A stretch of 64,000 nt of DNA from Parasedimentitalea psychrophila (GTDB lineage: Bacteria > Pseudomonadota > Alphaproteobacteria > Rhodobacterales > Rhodobacteraceae). Location of the stretch: assembly GCF_030285785.1 (NCBI RefSeq), contig NZ_CP127247.1, positions 4,053,501-4,117,500 on the forward strand. The letters are read 5' to 3'. Both the position numbers and the translations under genes were made by a program. Below are positions 43,250 through 53,584 of the stretch, one piece after another. The notes below the pieces were generated by a model. The model did no database searches. It was not told the origin of the DNA and saw nothing but the letters and a program-made list of their open reading frames with translations. How positions within the stretch are numbered: the first letter of the stretch is position 1; the number at the start of each line of letters is the position of its first letter.

Positions 43250-44167
43250 TCACGAACTTCCAAACAGGCCAGTGGGCCTAAACAACAAAACACCGGCCAT
43301 CAGCACGTAAATGGACATCGACGCGAGGGATGACCCAACTGAAGCGGCGGCTGACGGCTCCATGATCAAACCAAATGCGGCGGGCAATAGAAACCCGGCC
43401 AGCGTATCGGTCAAGCCAACCAGCAATGCGCCCAACAGGGCTCCTTTGATGGAGCCAATTCCGCCAATAACGATGACGACAAACGCCAGGATCAAAACAG
43501 GCTCGCCCATTCCGACTTGAACCGATTGAATGGCGCCGATCAGCGCGCCGGCAAATCCCGCCAATGCCGCGCCAAGTGCAAAAACAAACGTGTATAGTTT
43601 CGATATATCAACACCCAAAGCTGCAATCATTTCCCGATCGCTTTCGCCGGCGCGAATTTGAATACCAATGCTGGTTCGGGCAATCAGTGCAAACAGCCCA
43701 GCCGCAACGAGCAGCCCAACCGCGATAATCGCCAGACGGTATTGCGGATATTGGATTCCGAAAGGCAAGCTAATGGGGCCGGACAGATACTCTGGAATTT
43801 CCAAAAACAGCGGGAATGATCCGAACAGCCACCTGGTGCCTTCGGAAAAGATCAGGATCAGCGCAAAGGTCGCCAGCACTTGATCCAGATGGTCCCGGTT
43901 ATATAGCCGCCGGATCACGGTCATTTCAACAATAGCCCCGGCCACGGCCGCAGCAACGAGGCTGGCGGCAAGAGCCAGCAGAAACGATCCGGTTGCAGCA
44001 GCGGTCGCAGCGGCTGCAAATGCGCCAATCATGTAAAAGGACCCATGTGCAAGATTGATCAGCCCCATCACCCCAAAGATCAAGGTCAGGCCGGCCGCCA
44101 TCAAAAACAACATCACTCCGAATTGCAGTCCATTTAGAATTTGCTCGATGAGCAATACTAGCGACAT
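43250..44167 (-). CDS. livH: branched-chain-type ABC permease, LivH
   Basis: The 305-residue permease starts MSLVLLIEQILNGLQFGVML, has GLINLAHGSFYMIGAF (permease hallmark) and the C-terminal ILAFVVIVIGGIGSIKGALL segment. The ATG at 44167 is preferred over the longer frame. It follows the binding-protein gene with 50 bp between. Confidence 0.92.
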   Translation of the reverse strand: MSLVLLIEQILNGLQFGVMLFLMAAGLTLIFGVMGLINLAHGSFYMIGAFAAAATAAATGSFLLALAASLVAAAVAGAIVEMTVIRRLYNRDHLDQVLATFALILIFSEGTRWLFGSFPLFLEIPEYLSGPISLPFGIQYPQYRLAIIAVGLLVAAGLFALIARTSIGIQIRAGESDREMIAALGVDISKLYTFVFALGAALAGFAGALIGAIQSVQVGMGEPVLILAFVVIVIGGIGSIKGALLGALLVGLTDTLAGFLLPAAFGLIMEPSAAASVGSSLASMSIYVLMAGVLLFRPTGLFGSS

Positions 44168-44217
44168 TCCCCGCCCCCCTTTTGGTGCCGGGCCGAATGA
44201 ACGGCCCGGCAGTCTCA

Positions 44218-45351
44218 CTACATTTTGCATTCAGCAACGTAAGCGTTCGAGTGATCTTCCAGCGCCGTAGACACAATTTTGTTTGTGTAAATGTCACCTT
44301 CCTTGATCACTTCACGCACGAAAACGTCCTGAATCGGGTGGTTGTTTTCCGCAAAGGAAAAATCCCCCCTTGTTGACGCAAATTCTGCCGCCTTCAGCGC
44401 AGCCTGGAAGGCGTCGGCGTCGGCAACGTCAGCAACGTCAACCGCGCTGATCAAAAGATTCGCGGTGTCGAAACCCTGAGACGCATAGAGCGATGGAAGA
44501 CGGCCGTATTCAGCCTGAAAGCTTGCCACAAAGGCTTCGTTTGTGGGGTTCGCGATGTCTTTTGACCACTGGCTGGTGTTTGCAACGCCAAGTGCTGCGT
44601 CACCAACAGCCTGAAGAATGCCTTGGTCAAAGCTGAAGGCTGGCCCGACCAAAGGAAGTTCAAGCCCACTGTCGGCGTATTGCTTAAGGAACGAAATGCC
44701 CATGCCGCCTGGCAGGAAGAAATACACGCTATCAGCGCCGGATGCCCGGATTTGAGCAATCTCAGATGCATAGTCTTTTTGGCCAAGTTTCGTGTACAGC
44801 TCACCTGAAAGCTCGCCCTCATAGACACGTTTGAAACCGGTCAATGCGTCTTTGCCAGCTGGGTAGTTTGGCGCCAGAACAAAGGTGTTGTTATACCCGG
44901 TGCTATTAGCATGGGCGCCGCCCGCTTCGTGCAGGTTGTCATTCTGCCAAGCAACGTTGAAATAGTTCTTGTGACACCCCTTCCCGGCCAGTTGTGATGG
45001 ACCTGCGTTTGGCGACAGGTAAAATTTACCCTGTGCCAAGGCGCTTGGCACAACTGCCATCGCAAGGTTTGACCAGATAATGCCGGTCAGAATATCAACT
45101 TTTTCCGACTGGATCATCCGGTCAGCCAGTTGAACGGCAATGTCAGGCTTGCGTTGATCGTCTTCGATCACCACCTCAATGTCATCGCGACTGGCTTGTT
45201 TAATGGCCAGCATAAAGCCGTCACGCACGTCAATTCCCAATCCGGCACCACCACCTGAAAGGGTGGTTATCATGCCGACTTTCACATCGGCCTGCGCCAG
45301 GCTGGCAGCGGATGTCAGCGCCGTTACCAGCGCGAGAAATTTAAGTTTCAT
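44218..45351 (-). CDS. branched-chain-type ABC substrate-binding protein
   Basis: The 377-residue periplasmic protein has a signal peptide (MKLKFLALVTALTSAASLAQA) and a type I binding fold (VGMITTLSGGGAGLGIDVRD, SPNAGPSQLAGKGCHKNYFN). Similar proteins beside benzoate or anthranilate CoA ligases bind aromatic acids. Ligand is inferred to be 2-aminobenzoate or a relative. First gene of the transporter block. Confidence 0.87.
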   Translation of the reverse strand: MKLKFLALVTALTSAASLAQADVKVGMITTLSGGGAGLGIDVRDGFMLAIKQASRDDIEVVIEDDQRKPDIAVQLADRMIQSEKVDILTGIIWSNLAMAVVPSALAQGKFYLSPNAGPSQLAGKGCHKNYFNVAWQNDNLHEAGGAHANSTGYNNTFVLAPNYPAGKDALTGFKRVYEGELSGELYTKLGQKDYASEIAQIRASGADSVYFFLPGGMGISFLKQYADSGLELPLVGPAFSFDQGILQAVGDAALGVANTSQWSKDIANPTNEAFVASFQAEYGRLPSLYASQGFDTANLLISAVDVADVADADAFQAALKAAEFASTRGDFSFAENNHPIQDVFVREVIKEGDIYTNKIVSTALEDHSNAYVAECKM

Positions 45352-45531
45352 GTGTTAGATCCTCCTGTGTTGTCCTCGACGGTTTTAAAAGCGCTTTAAA
45401 GGTCAGCGCCTTAACGGCCTACTTGATCCCGTCGAAACCAAGTAGTTTGCCACGTATGAAGTGCCCGATATCCGTGTGATCGTCGAGAAATAGTTTCCGC
45501 AACAGCTTTCTCTCAGCCCCCAACCCAATCG

Positions 45532-47154
45532 CTAGGCGTTTATTTCACGCAGCAAAAAACGTTGGATTTTGCCGGTTGGCGTTTTGGGCAGCGTTTCGCG
45601 AAACTTGATTGATCTGGGATATTTGTATGGCGCGATGGTTTCCTTGACATAATCCTGCAGCAGCTTGCGGGTTTCATCTGTTGGATTGGTTCCCGGCTTC
45701 AAAACGACATGCGCCTCAACCAGCATGCCGCGATCTTCGTCAGGAATGCCCACAACCGCACATTCCGACACTGCCGGATGCCCTAGAAGCGCAGACTCAA
45801 CCTCAGGTCCGGCAATATTGTAGCCAGACGAAATGATCATATCGTCATTTCTGGCCGCAAAATGCAGATAGCCATCTTCGTCCATGGTGAAACTGTCGCC
45901 GGTGATGTTCCAACCCTCGCAGACATAGTTGGATTGCCGGTCGTCATTCAAATACCGGCACCCGGTTGGCCCCCGAACAGCCAGACGCCCGGTCTCGCCC
46001 TGCGGCACGTCCTGCATATCGGAATCCACGATCCTTGCTTCATAGTTGCCCACGGTTTTCCCGGTGCAGCCCGGCCTGTGATCTTCAAACCGATTAGAGA
46101 CAAAGATATGCAGCAACTCAGTCGCGCCAATGCCGTCCAACATGGGCTTCCCCGTCTTCCTGATCCAGTCGTGATAGATTGGCGCAGGAAGGGTTTCCCC
46201 GGCTGAAACTGCCGCGCGCAGAGACGAGAGATCGGCGCCTTTTTCCATCGCTGCAAGCATGACCCGGTATGCCGTTGGCGCGGTAAAGCAAATCGTGGCT
46301 TTGTACTGCTGGATGATTTCAATCAATGACGGTGGTGACGCATTTTCCAGCAGTGTTGCAGCAGCCCCAAACCGCAGCGGGAAAATGGCCAGGCCACCAA
46401 GCCCAAAGGTAAACGAAAGCGGTGGGGAGCCGACGAAGACATCCGTCGGCTGAACATTCAGAACTTCCTTGGCATAGCCATCAGCAATGATGAGCAGATC
46501 GCGGTGAAAGTGCATTGTGGCCTTGGGTTTACCCGTTGTTCCCGACGTGAAGCCCAAAAGGGCAACGTCATCACGACCGGTTTTGGCAGGCTCGAATTGA
46601 ACAGGTTTCTCTAGCGCCAAGTGGTCCAGTTCGGCCGAATGGTTCATCGTGCCATCAAAGCCCAAAATATGCTTGAGATATTTGCTCGTTTTCTGACACT
46701 TAACCAGGTCATCCATCAGCCGCGTGTCGCACAGGGCGTGGGTGATTTCGGCCTTGTCGACAATCTGCCCAATTTCACCGGCGCGCAGCATCGACATAGT
46801 ATTGACGACAACTGCCCCAACTTTGGTTGCCGCCAACCAGCAAGCGACCATTGCCGGGTTATTGGCCGACCGAATGAGAACCCTGTTGCCCGGTTGCACC
46901 CCCATGTCGTCGACCAGGACATGCGCCAGTCGATTGCTCCAATCCGCCAACTCTTTGTATGTTCGCCGACGACCATTGCCAATCAGGGCGGTGTTGTCAC
47001 CGAACCCCTTGGCAACCATTGCATCGGTCAGTTCATAGCCAACGTTGAGGTACTCAGGGTAGTCAAACCCGTCGAGCAGAAAATCCGGCTGTTGTTCAAC
47101 CGGTGGCAACCCATCTCTTGAAAACCTGTCTACATGTCCGGTTGGTCCCAACAT
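45532..47154 (-). CDS. abmG: 2-aminobenzoate-CoA ligase-like enzyme
   Basis: This AMP-forming acid:CoA ligase activates the aromatic acid in the cytosol. The 540-residue protein has the P-loop-like LGFTSGTTGKPKATMHFHRD near residue 190, GIGATELLHIFVSNR near 320, and the C-terminal PKTPTGKIQRFLL with the adenylating Lys. Residues and length match the 2-aminobenzoate/benzoate-CoA ligase group. It starts one base after the acyl-CoA dehydrogenase stop codon and is the last catabolic gene of the operon. Substrate is inferred from the adjoining bifunctional monooxygenase/reductase. Confidence 0.82.
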   Translation of the reverse strand: MLGPTGHVDRFSRDGLPPVEQQPDFLLDGFDYPEYLNVGYELTDAMVAKGFGDNTALIGNGRRRTYKELADWSNRLAHVLVDDMGVQPGNRVLIRSANNPAMVACWLAATKVGAVVVNTMSMLRAGEIGQIVDKAEITHALCDTRLMDDLVKCQKTSKYLKHILGFDGTMNHSAELDHLALEKPVQFEPAKTGRDDVALLGFTSGTTGKPKATMHFHRDLLIIADGYAKEVLNVQPTDVFVGSPPLSFTFGLGGLAIFPLRFGAAATLLENASPPSLIEIIQQYKATICFTAPTAYRVMLAAMEKGADLSSLRAAVSAGETLPAPIYHDWIRKTGKPMLDGIGATELLHIFVSNRFEDHRPGCTGKTVGNYEARIVDSDMQDVPQGETGRLAVRGPTGCRYLNDDRQSNYVCEGWNITGDSFTMDEDGYLHFAARNDDMIISSGYNIAGPEVESALLGHPAVSECAVVGIPDEDRGMLVEAHVVLKPGTNPTDETRKLLQDYVKETIAPYKYPRSIKFRETLPKTPTGKIQRFLLREINA

Positions 47155-47155
47155 T

Positions 47156-48313
47156 TCAATCTCCCTGGAATGCAGCCATTGTCTGGCGCGCAATGATTAC
47201 TTTCTGAACATCAGAAGCACCTTCGTAGATTCGTAAGGCGCGGATCTCTCGATATAATTTTTCAACCACCTCACCCGATTTCACGCCATCACCGCCAAAC
47301 AGCTGCACAGCCTGATCAATGACAATTTGGGCCTGATCGGTCGAAAATAGCTTGGCCATCGCGGCCTCACGGGTAATCCGTGGCGCGCCGGTATCTTTGG
47401 CCCATGCCGCCCGGTATACCAGCAATGCAGCGGCATCTACGTCCGTCGCCATATCGGCAATGTGACCCTGCACCATTTGCAAATCAAACAGCGTAGCGCC
47501 TTGAATTTCACGCGTACTCACCCGCTTCAGTGCTTCGTCCAGCGCACGGCGGGCAAACCCAAGGGCCGCTGCGGCCACGGTTGAACGGAACACGTCCAAA
47601 ACCGACATTGCAATTTTGAACCCCTGCCCCTGCGCGCCAATCAAGGCCGACGCGGGTATCCGGCAATCGGCAAACCGAAGCCGCGCCAGTGGGTGGGGCG
47701 CAATGGTTTCAAGCCGTTCAACAACCTCAAAACCGGGCACATCCGCCGGTATGACAAAGGCCGAAAGACCGCGCGCCCCCGGTGCATCCCCGGTGCGGGC
47801 AAAAACGGTATAGACGTCGGCAATTCCACCGTTCGAAATCCAGGTCTTTTCACCATTCAACACATAGCTGTCACCGTCACGTGTTGCTGTCATGGTAGAG
47901 TTGGCAACATCTGAGCCAGACTGCGGTTCGGTCAGCGCAAAGGCGGCGATGGCCTTGCCTGTCCTTGTCAAAGGCAGCCAGTCCTCCTGCTGCGCCGGTG
48001 TCCCGAACAGCGACAATGCCCCGGTCCCAAGACCCTGCATCGCAAAGGCGAAATCTGCCAGACCATCATGGCGCGCCAGCGTTTCACGGGTCAGACACAG
48101 GGCGCGGACATCAAAGGTCTCACCCGCGCCGGCCGCGGAGCTTTGCAGCCAGCCAGCGTCGCCCATTGCTTTGACCAATATGCGGCACGCGCTGTCGGTG
48201 TCACTGTGATCAACCGCCGCCACGGTGCCCGCCGCCCAGAGGTCAAGCGACTCCGCCAATACCTTGTGGCGAGGTTCAAAAAATGGCCAGTTCAGAAAGG
48301 TCTTATCGGCCAT
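47156..48313 (-). CDS. acyl-CoA dehydrogenase
   Basis: The 385-residue FAD enzyme has [20 protein letters not shown] near residue 120, [20 protein letters not shown] near residue 150 and the C-terminal [20 protein letters not shown] and [14 protein letters not shown] signatures with the position of the catalytic base. It probably oxidises a CoA-bound ring-cleavage or alicyclic intermediate. Its start codon shares one base with the hydratase stop (TGATG). Confidence 0.9.
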   Translation of the reverse strand: MADKTFLNWPFFEPRHKVLAESLDLWAAGTVAAVDHSDTDSACRILVKAMGDAGWLQSSAAGAGETFDVRALCLTRETLARHDGLADFAFAMQGLGTGALSLFGTPAQQEDWLPLTRTGKAIAAFALTEPQSGSDVANSTMTATRDGDSYVLNGEKTWISNGGIADVYTVFARTGDAPGARGLSAFVIPADVPGFEVVERLETIAPHPLARLRFADCRIPASALIGAQGQGFKIAMSVLDVFRSTVAAAALGFARRALDEALKRVSTREIQGATLFDLQMVQGHIADMATDVDAAALLVYRAAWAKDTGAPRITREAAMAKLFSTDQAQIVIDQAVQLFGGDGVKSGEVVEKLYREIRALRIYEGASDVQKVIIARQTMAAFQGD

Positions 48314-49128
48314 CAGTTGCCCTCAAATTCTGGTTTTTCTTTTCCGACAAAGGCATGATAGGCGCGCTCAAAGTCCCTCGTCTGCATGCAGATCGCCTGG
48401 GCCTGGGCCTCGGATTCAATCGCTTGCTCTAGCCCCATGTTCCATTCCTGATTGAGCTGGGTCTTGGTGATACCATGGGCGAATGTAGGTCCCGCAGCCA
48501 ATCGAGACGCCATCTTGATCGCGGCGGTCTCCAGATCATCAGCGCCGTGAATGGCGTTCCAGAAACCGGAGATATGACCTTCCTCGGCCCCAAATGAGCG
48601 ACCGGTGTAAAGCAGTTCAGCGGCCCGGCCCTGACCAATAATGCGCGGCAACATCGCACAGGCCCCCATATCGCAGCCCGCCAGCCCGACACGGGTAAAC
48701 AAGAACGCACATTTGGCCTCTGGCGTGGCCAGTCTCAGGTCTGCAGCCATTGCGACAATGGCACCGGCACCGACACAAATACCATCCACGGCCGCAATGA
48801 TCGGCTTGCCACAGGTAATCATCGCCTTGACCAAATCACCGGTCATCCTAGTGAAGGCCAGTAGCTCTTTCATATCCATTTTGACAAGCGGGCCGATAAT
48901 CTCGTGCACATCGCCGCCCGAACAGAAATTGCCGCCGTTAGAGCCAAATACCACCACGTCTACATCTTCAGCATAAACCATTGCCCGAAACGTATCGCGA
49001 AGTTCGGCATAGCTTTCAAATGTCAGCGGGTTCTTGCGATCGGGCCGGTTCAGGCGGATCACCGCAATCTGATCCTTTACCTGCATTTCAAAATGCTTGG
49101 GTTCAAATTCAGTCATCCGAGTCATCAT
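48313..49128 (-). CDS. enoyl-CoA hydratase/isomerase family protein
   Basis: The roughly 271-residue crotonase-fold protein has [20 protein letters not shown] near residue 25, the oxyanion-hole segments [15 protein letters not shown] and [20 protein letters not shown], and [20 protein letters not shown]. Start is ambiguous: four tandem ATG codons follow AAAGGAG, and I take the third (49128). It overlaps the marR gene end by about 20 bases, so translation is tightly coupled. Confidence 0.87.
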   Translation of the reverse strand: MMTRMTEFEPKHFEMQVKDQIAVIRLNRPDRKNPLTFESYAELRDTFRAMVYAEDVDVVVFGSNGGNFCSGGDVHEIIGPLVKMDMKELLAFTRMTGDLVKAMITCGKPIIAAVDGICVGAGAIVAMAADLRLATPEAKCAFLFTRVGLAGCDMGACAMLPRIIGQGRAAELLYTGRSFGAEEGHISGFWNAIHGADDLETAAIKMASRLAAGPTFAHGITKTQLNQEWNMGLEQAIESEAQAQAICMQTRDFERAYHAFVGKEKPEFEGN

Positions 49129-49570
49129 CATCATCTCCTTTGGCCTGCTTCAGCATGTCACGTAGGGTATCCAGGTCGTCGTGGTCGAAACCCGAAAACA
49201 ATTTGTCGACTTCGGCTTCATGCGCGGCGGCTAGTATTTCAAACTGGGCGCGGCCCTGATCCGTCAATTGCACCTCGATGACACGCCGGTCGGTTTTTAC
49301 AGGTGTTCGCGTCACCCATCCGTCCTGCTCAAGTCGGCCAATGATTGCGGTAGCATTTCCGTTGGAAACCAACAACATACGACTAAGGTCGCTCATCTTT
49401 ATCGGGGTTTGATTTCGGTGCAATGCTGCCATCACATCAAATCGGGGCAATGTCGTATTGTATTCCACTCGTAGAAATTCGCGCAGATGGCTTTCTGATC
49501 TGCGGGTGAGGCGTAGTAATCTGATCCAGGTGCGCAACCGCCGCCGCGATAGTGAGATTGTATCGCTCAT
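49109..49570 (-). CDS. MarR-family regulator
   Basis: The 153-residue protein has the MarR winged helix: [20 protein letters not shown], then [20 protein letters not shown] and the wing [16 protein letters not shown]. It ends in an Asp-rich tail (DDDDDSDD). It is embedded inside the catabolic operon, overlapping both neighbours, and resembles regulators of aromatic-CoA pathways that respond to CoA thioesters. Operator not identified. Confidence 0.86.
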   Translation of the reverse strand: MSDTISLSRRRLRTWIRLLRLTRRSESHLREFLRVEYNTTLPRFDVMAALHRNQTPIKMSDLSRMLLVSNGNATAIIGRLEQDGWVTRTPVKTDRRVIEVQLTDQGRAQFEILAAAHEAEVDKLFSGFDHDDLDTLRDMLKQAKGDDDDDSDD

Positions 49571-50307
49571 ATCTCACCTCCGGCAATGGAAATGGCCTGA
49601 CCATTGATACCCTCGGATCCTTTGCCGCACAGCCAGAGGGCGGCGTTTGAGACCTCATGCGGCTGCACCAGCCTTTTTTGCGGGTTGTGTGACGCCAGTG
49701 CCGCAATTGCATCAGGGCGGGCTTTGCCGGTTTTTTCGACAATGTTCTGGATCGTTCTTTCGGTCATTTCCGTTTCCAGAAATCCGGGGCACAGCGCATT
49801 GACCGTGATGTCCCGTTTGGCGGTTTCCATGGCCAGTGAGCGGGTCAATCCGACAACACCATGTTTGGCTGCCGCATAGGGGGCCACATATGCATATCCC
49901 TTGAGCCCCGCCGTAGAGGCCACCGATATCAGCCGTCCCCAGCCCTGCATCTGGTTTAGCCCTTCACGCAGCGTCAAAAACACCCCGGTCAGATTGATCG
50001 CCAACATCGCGTTCCAGTCCGCCAGCGATGTCCGCCCAAACGGCGCACTGGTCGAGGCACCGGCATTGGCAATGACAATGTCCACCGGGCCCGCCGCTGC
50101 AAACAGCGCCTGCACATCGTCTTCGCTGGTGACATCAGCCCGTATGGCGCGGGTATTTGCTGTTTCACTGGCCACAGCGTCAAGCCTGTCCTGCCTGCGT
50201 CCAGAGATCACCACCTCAGCGCCGACAGCCGCAAAATGGGCGGCCATGTCGGCGCCAAGCCCGGTCCCTCCGCCGGTAATCAGCACCCGTTTGCCAGTAA
50301 GTGTCAT
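49567..50307 (-). CDS. SDR-family oxidoreductase in the 2-aminobenzoate operon
   Basis: The 246-residue protein has [13 protein letters not shown] near the N-terminus, NAGAS, the active site Ser then Y-A-A-A-K ([14 protein letters not shown]), and CPGFLETEM. Longer frame upstream is not conserved. The ATG at 50307 overlaps the stop of the upstream gene by 4 bases. Likely a 3-hydroxyacyl-CoA or ring-hydroxy dehydrogenase in the pathway. Confidence 0.87.
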   Translation of the reverse strand: MTLTGKRVLITGGGTGLGADMAAHFAAVGAEVVISGRRQDRLDAVASETANTRAIRADVTSEDDVQALFAAAGPVDIVIANAGASTSAPFGRTSLADWNAMLAINLTGVFLTLREGLNQMQGWGRLISVASTAGLKGYAYVAPYAAAKHGVVGLTRSLAMETAKRDITVNALCPGFLETEMTERTIQNIVEKTGKARPDAIAALASHNPQKRLVQPHEVSNAALWLCGKGSEGINGQAISIAGGEI

Positions 50308-52595
50308 ACCCGGATTGCCTCCTGCGCCTTTTCTTGCAGGCGATAGGCCTGATCGCGCCCGGGAAGGTAAGGATCCGGCCAGCTGACGGCGCCATCGCCA
50401 AGCGAGGTCCCGGCATGCAAGGTCCAATAGGGATCGGCGAGATGCGGCCGCCCCAGACAAACAAGATCGGCCCGTCCCGCGATCAGAATTGAGTTCACGT
50501 GATCGGTTTCAAAGATATTGCCCACCGCCATCGTCGGCATGCCCAACTCGTTGCGAATACGGTTCGAAAACGGAGTCTGAAACATCCGGCCATAGACCGG
50601 ACGGCCCTCAGAACTGGTCTGACCCGCAGAGACATCGATGATGTCTGCACCAGCCGCACGGAACAGCCTAGCAATCTCTACCGCATCCTCTGGTGTCACA
50701 CCATTTTCTTCAACCCAATCATTGGCCGAGATCCGAACAGAGAGCGGTTTATCAGCAGGCCAAGCCGCCCGCATGGCGGTCAGAACCTCCACCGGATAGC
50801 GCATGCGGTTTTGCAGACTGCCGCCAAATTCATCAGACCGGCTATTAGACAAAGGCGAGATGAACGAGGAAATCAGATAGCCGTGCGCCGCATGCAATTC
50901 CACCATGTCAAACCCAGCCAGGTCCGCCATTTGGGTCGCGGCGACAAATTGATCCCGCACCGCATCCATTTCCGCACGGTTGATTTCCCGAGGTGTGGCG
51001 TTGCCATCAGACCAGGGGATTGGCGAGGCCGAAACAAGATCCCAGTTGCCCTCATCGAGAGGCGCATCCATTTCCTGCCAGCCTACCTGAGTCGAGCCTT
51101 TGCGTCCCGAATGGCCAATCTGGCAGCAGGTTTTGGCAGCGGTTTCGGAATGGACAAAAGCATTCAAACGCGACCATGCGGCCTGATGCTCTGGCGCATA
51201 TAACCCGGGGCAGCCGGGGGTGATGCGCCCCTCGGGACTGACACAGGTCATTTCGGTATAGACCAAAGCAGCGCCGCCTTTGGCGCGCTCACTATAGTGA
51301 ACGAAATGCCAATCGGTGGGGCATCCATCCACCGCCTTATACTGCGCCATAGGTGACACCACGATACGGTTGGCCAGCTCCATATTTCCCAGTTTAAACG
51401 GCGCGAACATCGGCGCCCTGACCGGCGCATCCGCAGGTACACCTGCCTTGGTCTGGAACCAGCGCTCTGCCTTTTCAACCCAGGCTGGATCACGCAAACG
51501 CAGGTTTTCATGGCTGATACGTTGGGATCGGGTCAAGAGGTTGTAATTGAACTGGACGGGGTCCTGATCCAGATAGCGTTCCACCTCTTCAAACCATTCC
51601 AGAGAGTTGCGCGCGGCGGATTGCAACCGCAAGACCTCTAACCGCCGCTCCTCCTGATAGCGCTGAAACGCCTGTTCAAGCGTTGGTTCTGAGTGCACGT
51701 AGTTGGCTAGGGCAATGGCGCTATCGAAAGCAAGACGGGACCCAGATCCGATTGAGAAATGTCCGGTCGCCGCCGCATCGCCCATCAGCACAACGTTTTC
51801 ATTGTACCATTTTTCGCAAATGACCCTTGGGAAATTCATCCAGACAGCCGATCCACGCAAATGGTTGGCATTGCATATCAGATCGTTGCCATCGAGGTAT
51901 TTCGCAAAAACCGCCTGACAGGCCGCCACGGTTTCTTCTTTGGACATAACGGCAAAGCCAAATCCATCCCAGGTTGGCTGCAGGCATTCCACAATGAAGG
52001 TCGCTGTATTGTCATCGAACTGATAGACATGCGCCCACATCCAGCCAAACTCGGTTTTCTCGAAAATAAATGTAAAGGCGTCAAATTTCTGATGGGTGCC
52101 GAGCCAGATGAACTTGCACAGGCGGGTGTCGATATCGGGCTTGTAAACATCTTCGTATTCTTTGCGCACCAATGAGTTGATGCCGTCAGTCGCTACGACA
52201 ATATCATAGTCCTTGCGGTACTCTTCGGCGCTTTTGAAGATCGTCTCAAACTGCATATTTACCCCCAGTTCACGGGCCCGCGCCTGCAGGATGATAAGCA
52301 ATTTCTTGCGGCCGATCCCGGCAAATCCATGCCCCCCCGAAACCGTCCGATCGCCATTGTGCTCAACCGCGATATCATCCCAATAGGCAAAGCTATTGCG
52401 GATCTCTGCCGTGCTCTTGGGGTCATTTTCCTGCATTTGATCAAGGGCATCATCTGAAAGAACCACCCCCCATCCAAAGGTGTCATTGGCTTTGTTTCGC
52501 TCAAGAACCGTAACTTCGGTGCTTGGATCGCGCAACTTCATGCTGATCGCAAAATACAAACCTGCGGGCCCGCCGCCGAGACACATTACCTTCAT
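50304..52595 (-). CDS. abmA: bifunctional aryl-CoA monooxygenase / OYE-type reductase (2-aminobenzoyl-CoA or salicylyl-CoA type)
   Basis: This 763-residue fusion is the key enzyme. Residues 1 to about 385 are an FAD-dependent aromatic hydroxylase: [20 protein letters not shown] at the start and [20 protein letters not shown] near residue 275. Residues 400 to 745 are an old-yellow-enzyme FMN domain: [40 protein letters not shown]. The same architecture is known for 2-aminobenzoyl-CoA monooxygenase/reductase, which hydroxylates and dearomatises the ring, and for salicylyl-CoA 5-hydroxylases. The nearby CoA ligase favours the former. First gene of the operon. Confidence 0.88.
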   Translation of the reverse strand: MKVMCLGGGPAGLYFAISMKLRDPSTEVTVLERNKANDTFGWGVVLSDDALDQMQENDPKSTAEIRNSFAYWDDIAVEHNGDRTVSGGHGFAGIGRKKLLIILQARARELGVNMQFETIFKSAEEYRKDYDIVVATDGINSLVRKEYEDVYKPDIDTRLCKFIWLGTHQKFDAFTFIFEKTEFGWMWAHVYQFDDNTATFIVECLQPTWDGFGFAVMSKEETVAACQAVFAKYLDGNDLICNANHLRGSAVWMNFPRVICEKWYNENVVLMGDAAATGHFSIGSGSRLAFDSAIALANYVHSEPTLEQAFQRYQEERRLEVLRLQSAARNSLEWFEEVERYLDQDPVQFNYNLLTRSQRISHENLRLRDPAWVEKAERWFQTKAGVPADAPVRAPMFAPFKLGNMELANRIVVSPMAQYKAVDGCPTDWHFVHYSERAKGGAALVYTEMTCVSPEGRITPGCPGLYAPEHQAAWSRLNAFVHSETAAKTCCQIGHSGRKGSTQVGWQEMDAPLDEGNWDLVSASPIPWSDGNATPREINRAEMDAVRDQFVAATQMADLAGFDMVELHAAHGYLISSFISPLSNSRSDEFGGSLQNRMRYPVEVLTAMRAAWPADKPLSVRISANDWVEENGVTPEDAVEIARLFRAAGADIIDVSAGQTSSEGRPVYGRMFQTPFSNRIRNELGMPTMAVGNIFETDHVNSILIAGRADLVCLGRPHLADPYWTLHAGTSLGDGAVSWPDPYLPGRDQAYRLQEKAQEAIRV

Positions 52596-52667
52596 GACAT
52601 AGCCTTTTGTTTATATGATTCTTGGCGCTTCACTTTCGATCGTAGCGGCAGAGATTCATTATTTCAA

Positions 52668-52690
52668 GCTTGAAGCTTTAAGCTTCAAGC
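52668..52690. repeat. 23-bp perfect palindrome
   Basis: GCTTGAAGCTT (52668-52678) and AAGCTTCAAGC (52680-52690) form a perfect 11-bp inverted repeat around one base, about 75 bp upstream of abmA. It could be an operator for the operon (on the minus strand) or a remnant of mobile DNA. Confidence 0.6.
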
Positions 52691-52740
52691 AATGCCCGCC
52701 CCACCAGTCTTGAGCGACGTCACTGGCACCACAAAACGCT

Positions 52741-52921
52741 TTGCGGTTGCCTCGAAAGCCTTGTTCCAAGGAAAACAATGATACATATTTGAATAGAAGA
52801 ACTAATGGAGAGCGTGATGACGTTACCCAGAAGAAAATTTCTTGCGGGCGGCGCTGCACTGATCGCTGGCGCCGCACTGGGCCTGGGTGCTGTCAAACCA
52901 ATTCGAACTCGTCTCAGTTAA
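52741..52921 (+). pseudogene. truncated duplicate of the promoter and signal peptide of the Sox-associated MBL gene
   Basis: 52741-52890 parallels 16885-17030: the upstream block CTCGAAAGCCTTG, the ATATTTGAAT operator-like word at 52785-52794, the GGAG ribosome site and the ATG at 52817. The product reads MTLPRRKFLAGGAALIAGAA, then LGLG, then diverges and stops after 34 codons at 52921. All the catalytic domain is missing. Confidence 0.85.
52785..52794 (+). promoter_or_regulatory. duplicated candidate SoxR operator (ATATTTGAAT)
   Basis: This is the counterpart of the 16924 site, carried along with the pseudogene. It matches the soxV/soxS site exactly. Confidence 0.4.
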
Positions 52922-52938
52922 TCGCTAAAACCAGGAAC

Positions 52939-53052
52939 CTATGCTGAACAAAGTTGACGCCACTCGGAGAGAGCGGCGGTGCGGTTGAGCTTGAAATTTT
53001 CGCGTGAATAAAGGTGACGTTCCTGATTGTAGTGATTGCAAACCGAGGCGTG
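52939..53052 (-). pseudogene. C-terminal fragment of a DDE transposase (possibly IS6 family)
   Basis: On the minus strand the frame ends CNHYNQERHLYSRENFKLNR, TAALSEWRQLCSA, then TAG at 52939. The ERHLxxR...RxAALxEWxxL ending resembles transposase C-termini I associate with IS6-like elements. Only about 38 codons remain; family assignment is tentative. Confidence 0.45.
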
Positions 53053-53053
53053 G

Positions 53054-53497
53054 AGGTGGTCGCGGGAATTCGGACCAGTAGTTAAAGAGGTGGTCGCAGG
53101 ATTTCGGCCCAGTAACTAAGGGTGTGAACCCCGGAGACAAAATGTCCATTGAATCGGTTGGATGATCTGACCGTCGCGGAGTAAAATCCGGCAGTCTGAC
53201 ACCCGAGGCGAACGAGCTGAGGGTGGGGATATTCAGTGGAACTTTACAGCCGGGTACGACGTGCGTGCCATGTCGACGGGATGAGCAATGGCGCGGCGGC
53301 GCGTCTAATTGGGATTGATCGCAAGACCGTTGCGAAGATCCTGAAGCATTCAGTTCCGCCGGGATACCGCCGGGAAGGTCCACCAGCCCGCCCGAATCTT
53401 GATCCGTTCGTGGCGATTATCAGTCAGATCCTCGCGGAGGATATGAGCCGGATCAAGAAACGACGTCATACCGCCAAGTGTATCCATGAGCGCCTGT
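53054..53497 (+). mobile_element. IS21-family left-end remnant 3
   Basis: The longest of three copies. It begins with a 34-bp tandem repeat (53054-53087 and 53088-53121, 28 of 34 identical), as IS21 ends often carry repeated short motifs. A non-coding leader and the 5' part of istA follow. The element stops at about 53497. Confidence 0.7.
53236..53497 (+). pseudogene. IstA transposase N-terminal fragment
   Basis: The GTG-started frame reads MELYSRVRRACHVDGMSNGA, ARLIGIDRKTVAKILKHS and ends in KKRRHTAKCIHERL, the N-terminal helix-turn-helix and following linker of IstA. The rest of istA and istB are absent; unrelated sequence follows. Confidence 0.75.
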
Positions 53498-53584
53498 GTT
53501 GTTGGACACTTATTATTGCAGTAACAGGAAGAGCCCGGAGGACGCCGGAAGAAGGCGGATAGAACCTTACAAACAAGGGGTTTT

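Noticed and set aside
52925-53383. 152-codon minus-strand open frame across the IS remnants
   Set aside because: It crosses the boundaries of two unrelated IS fragments in a frame that matches neither.
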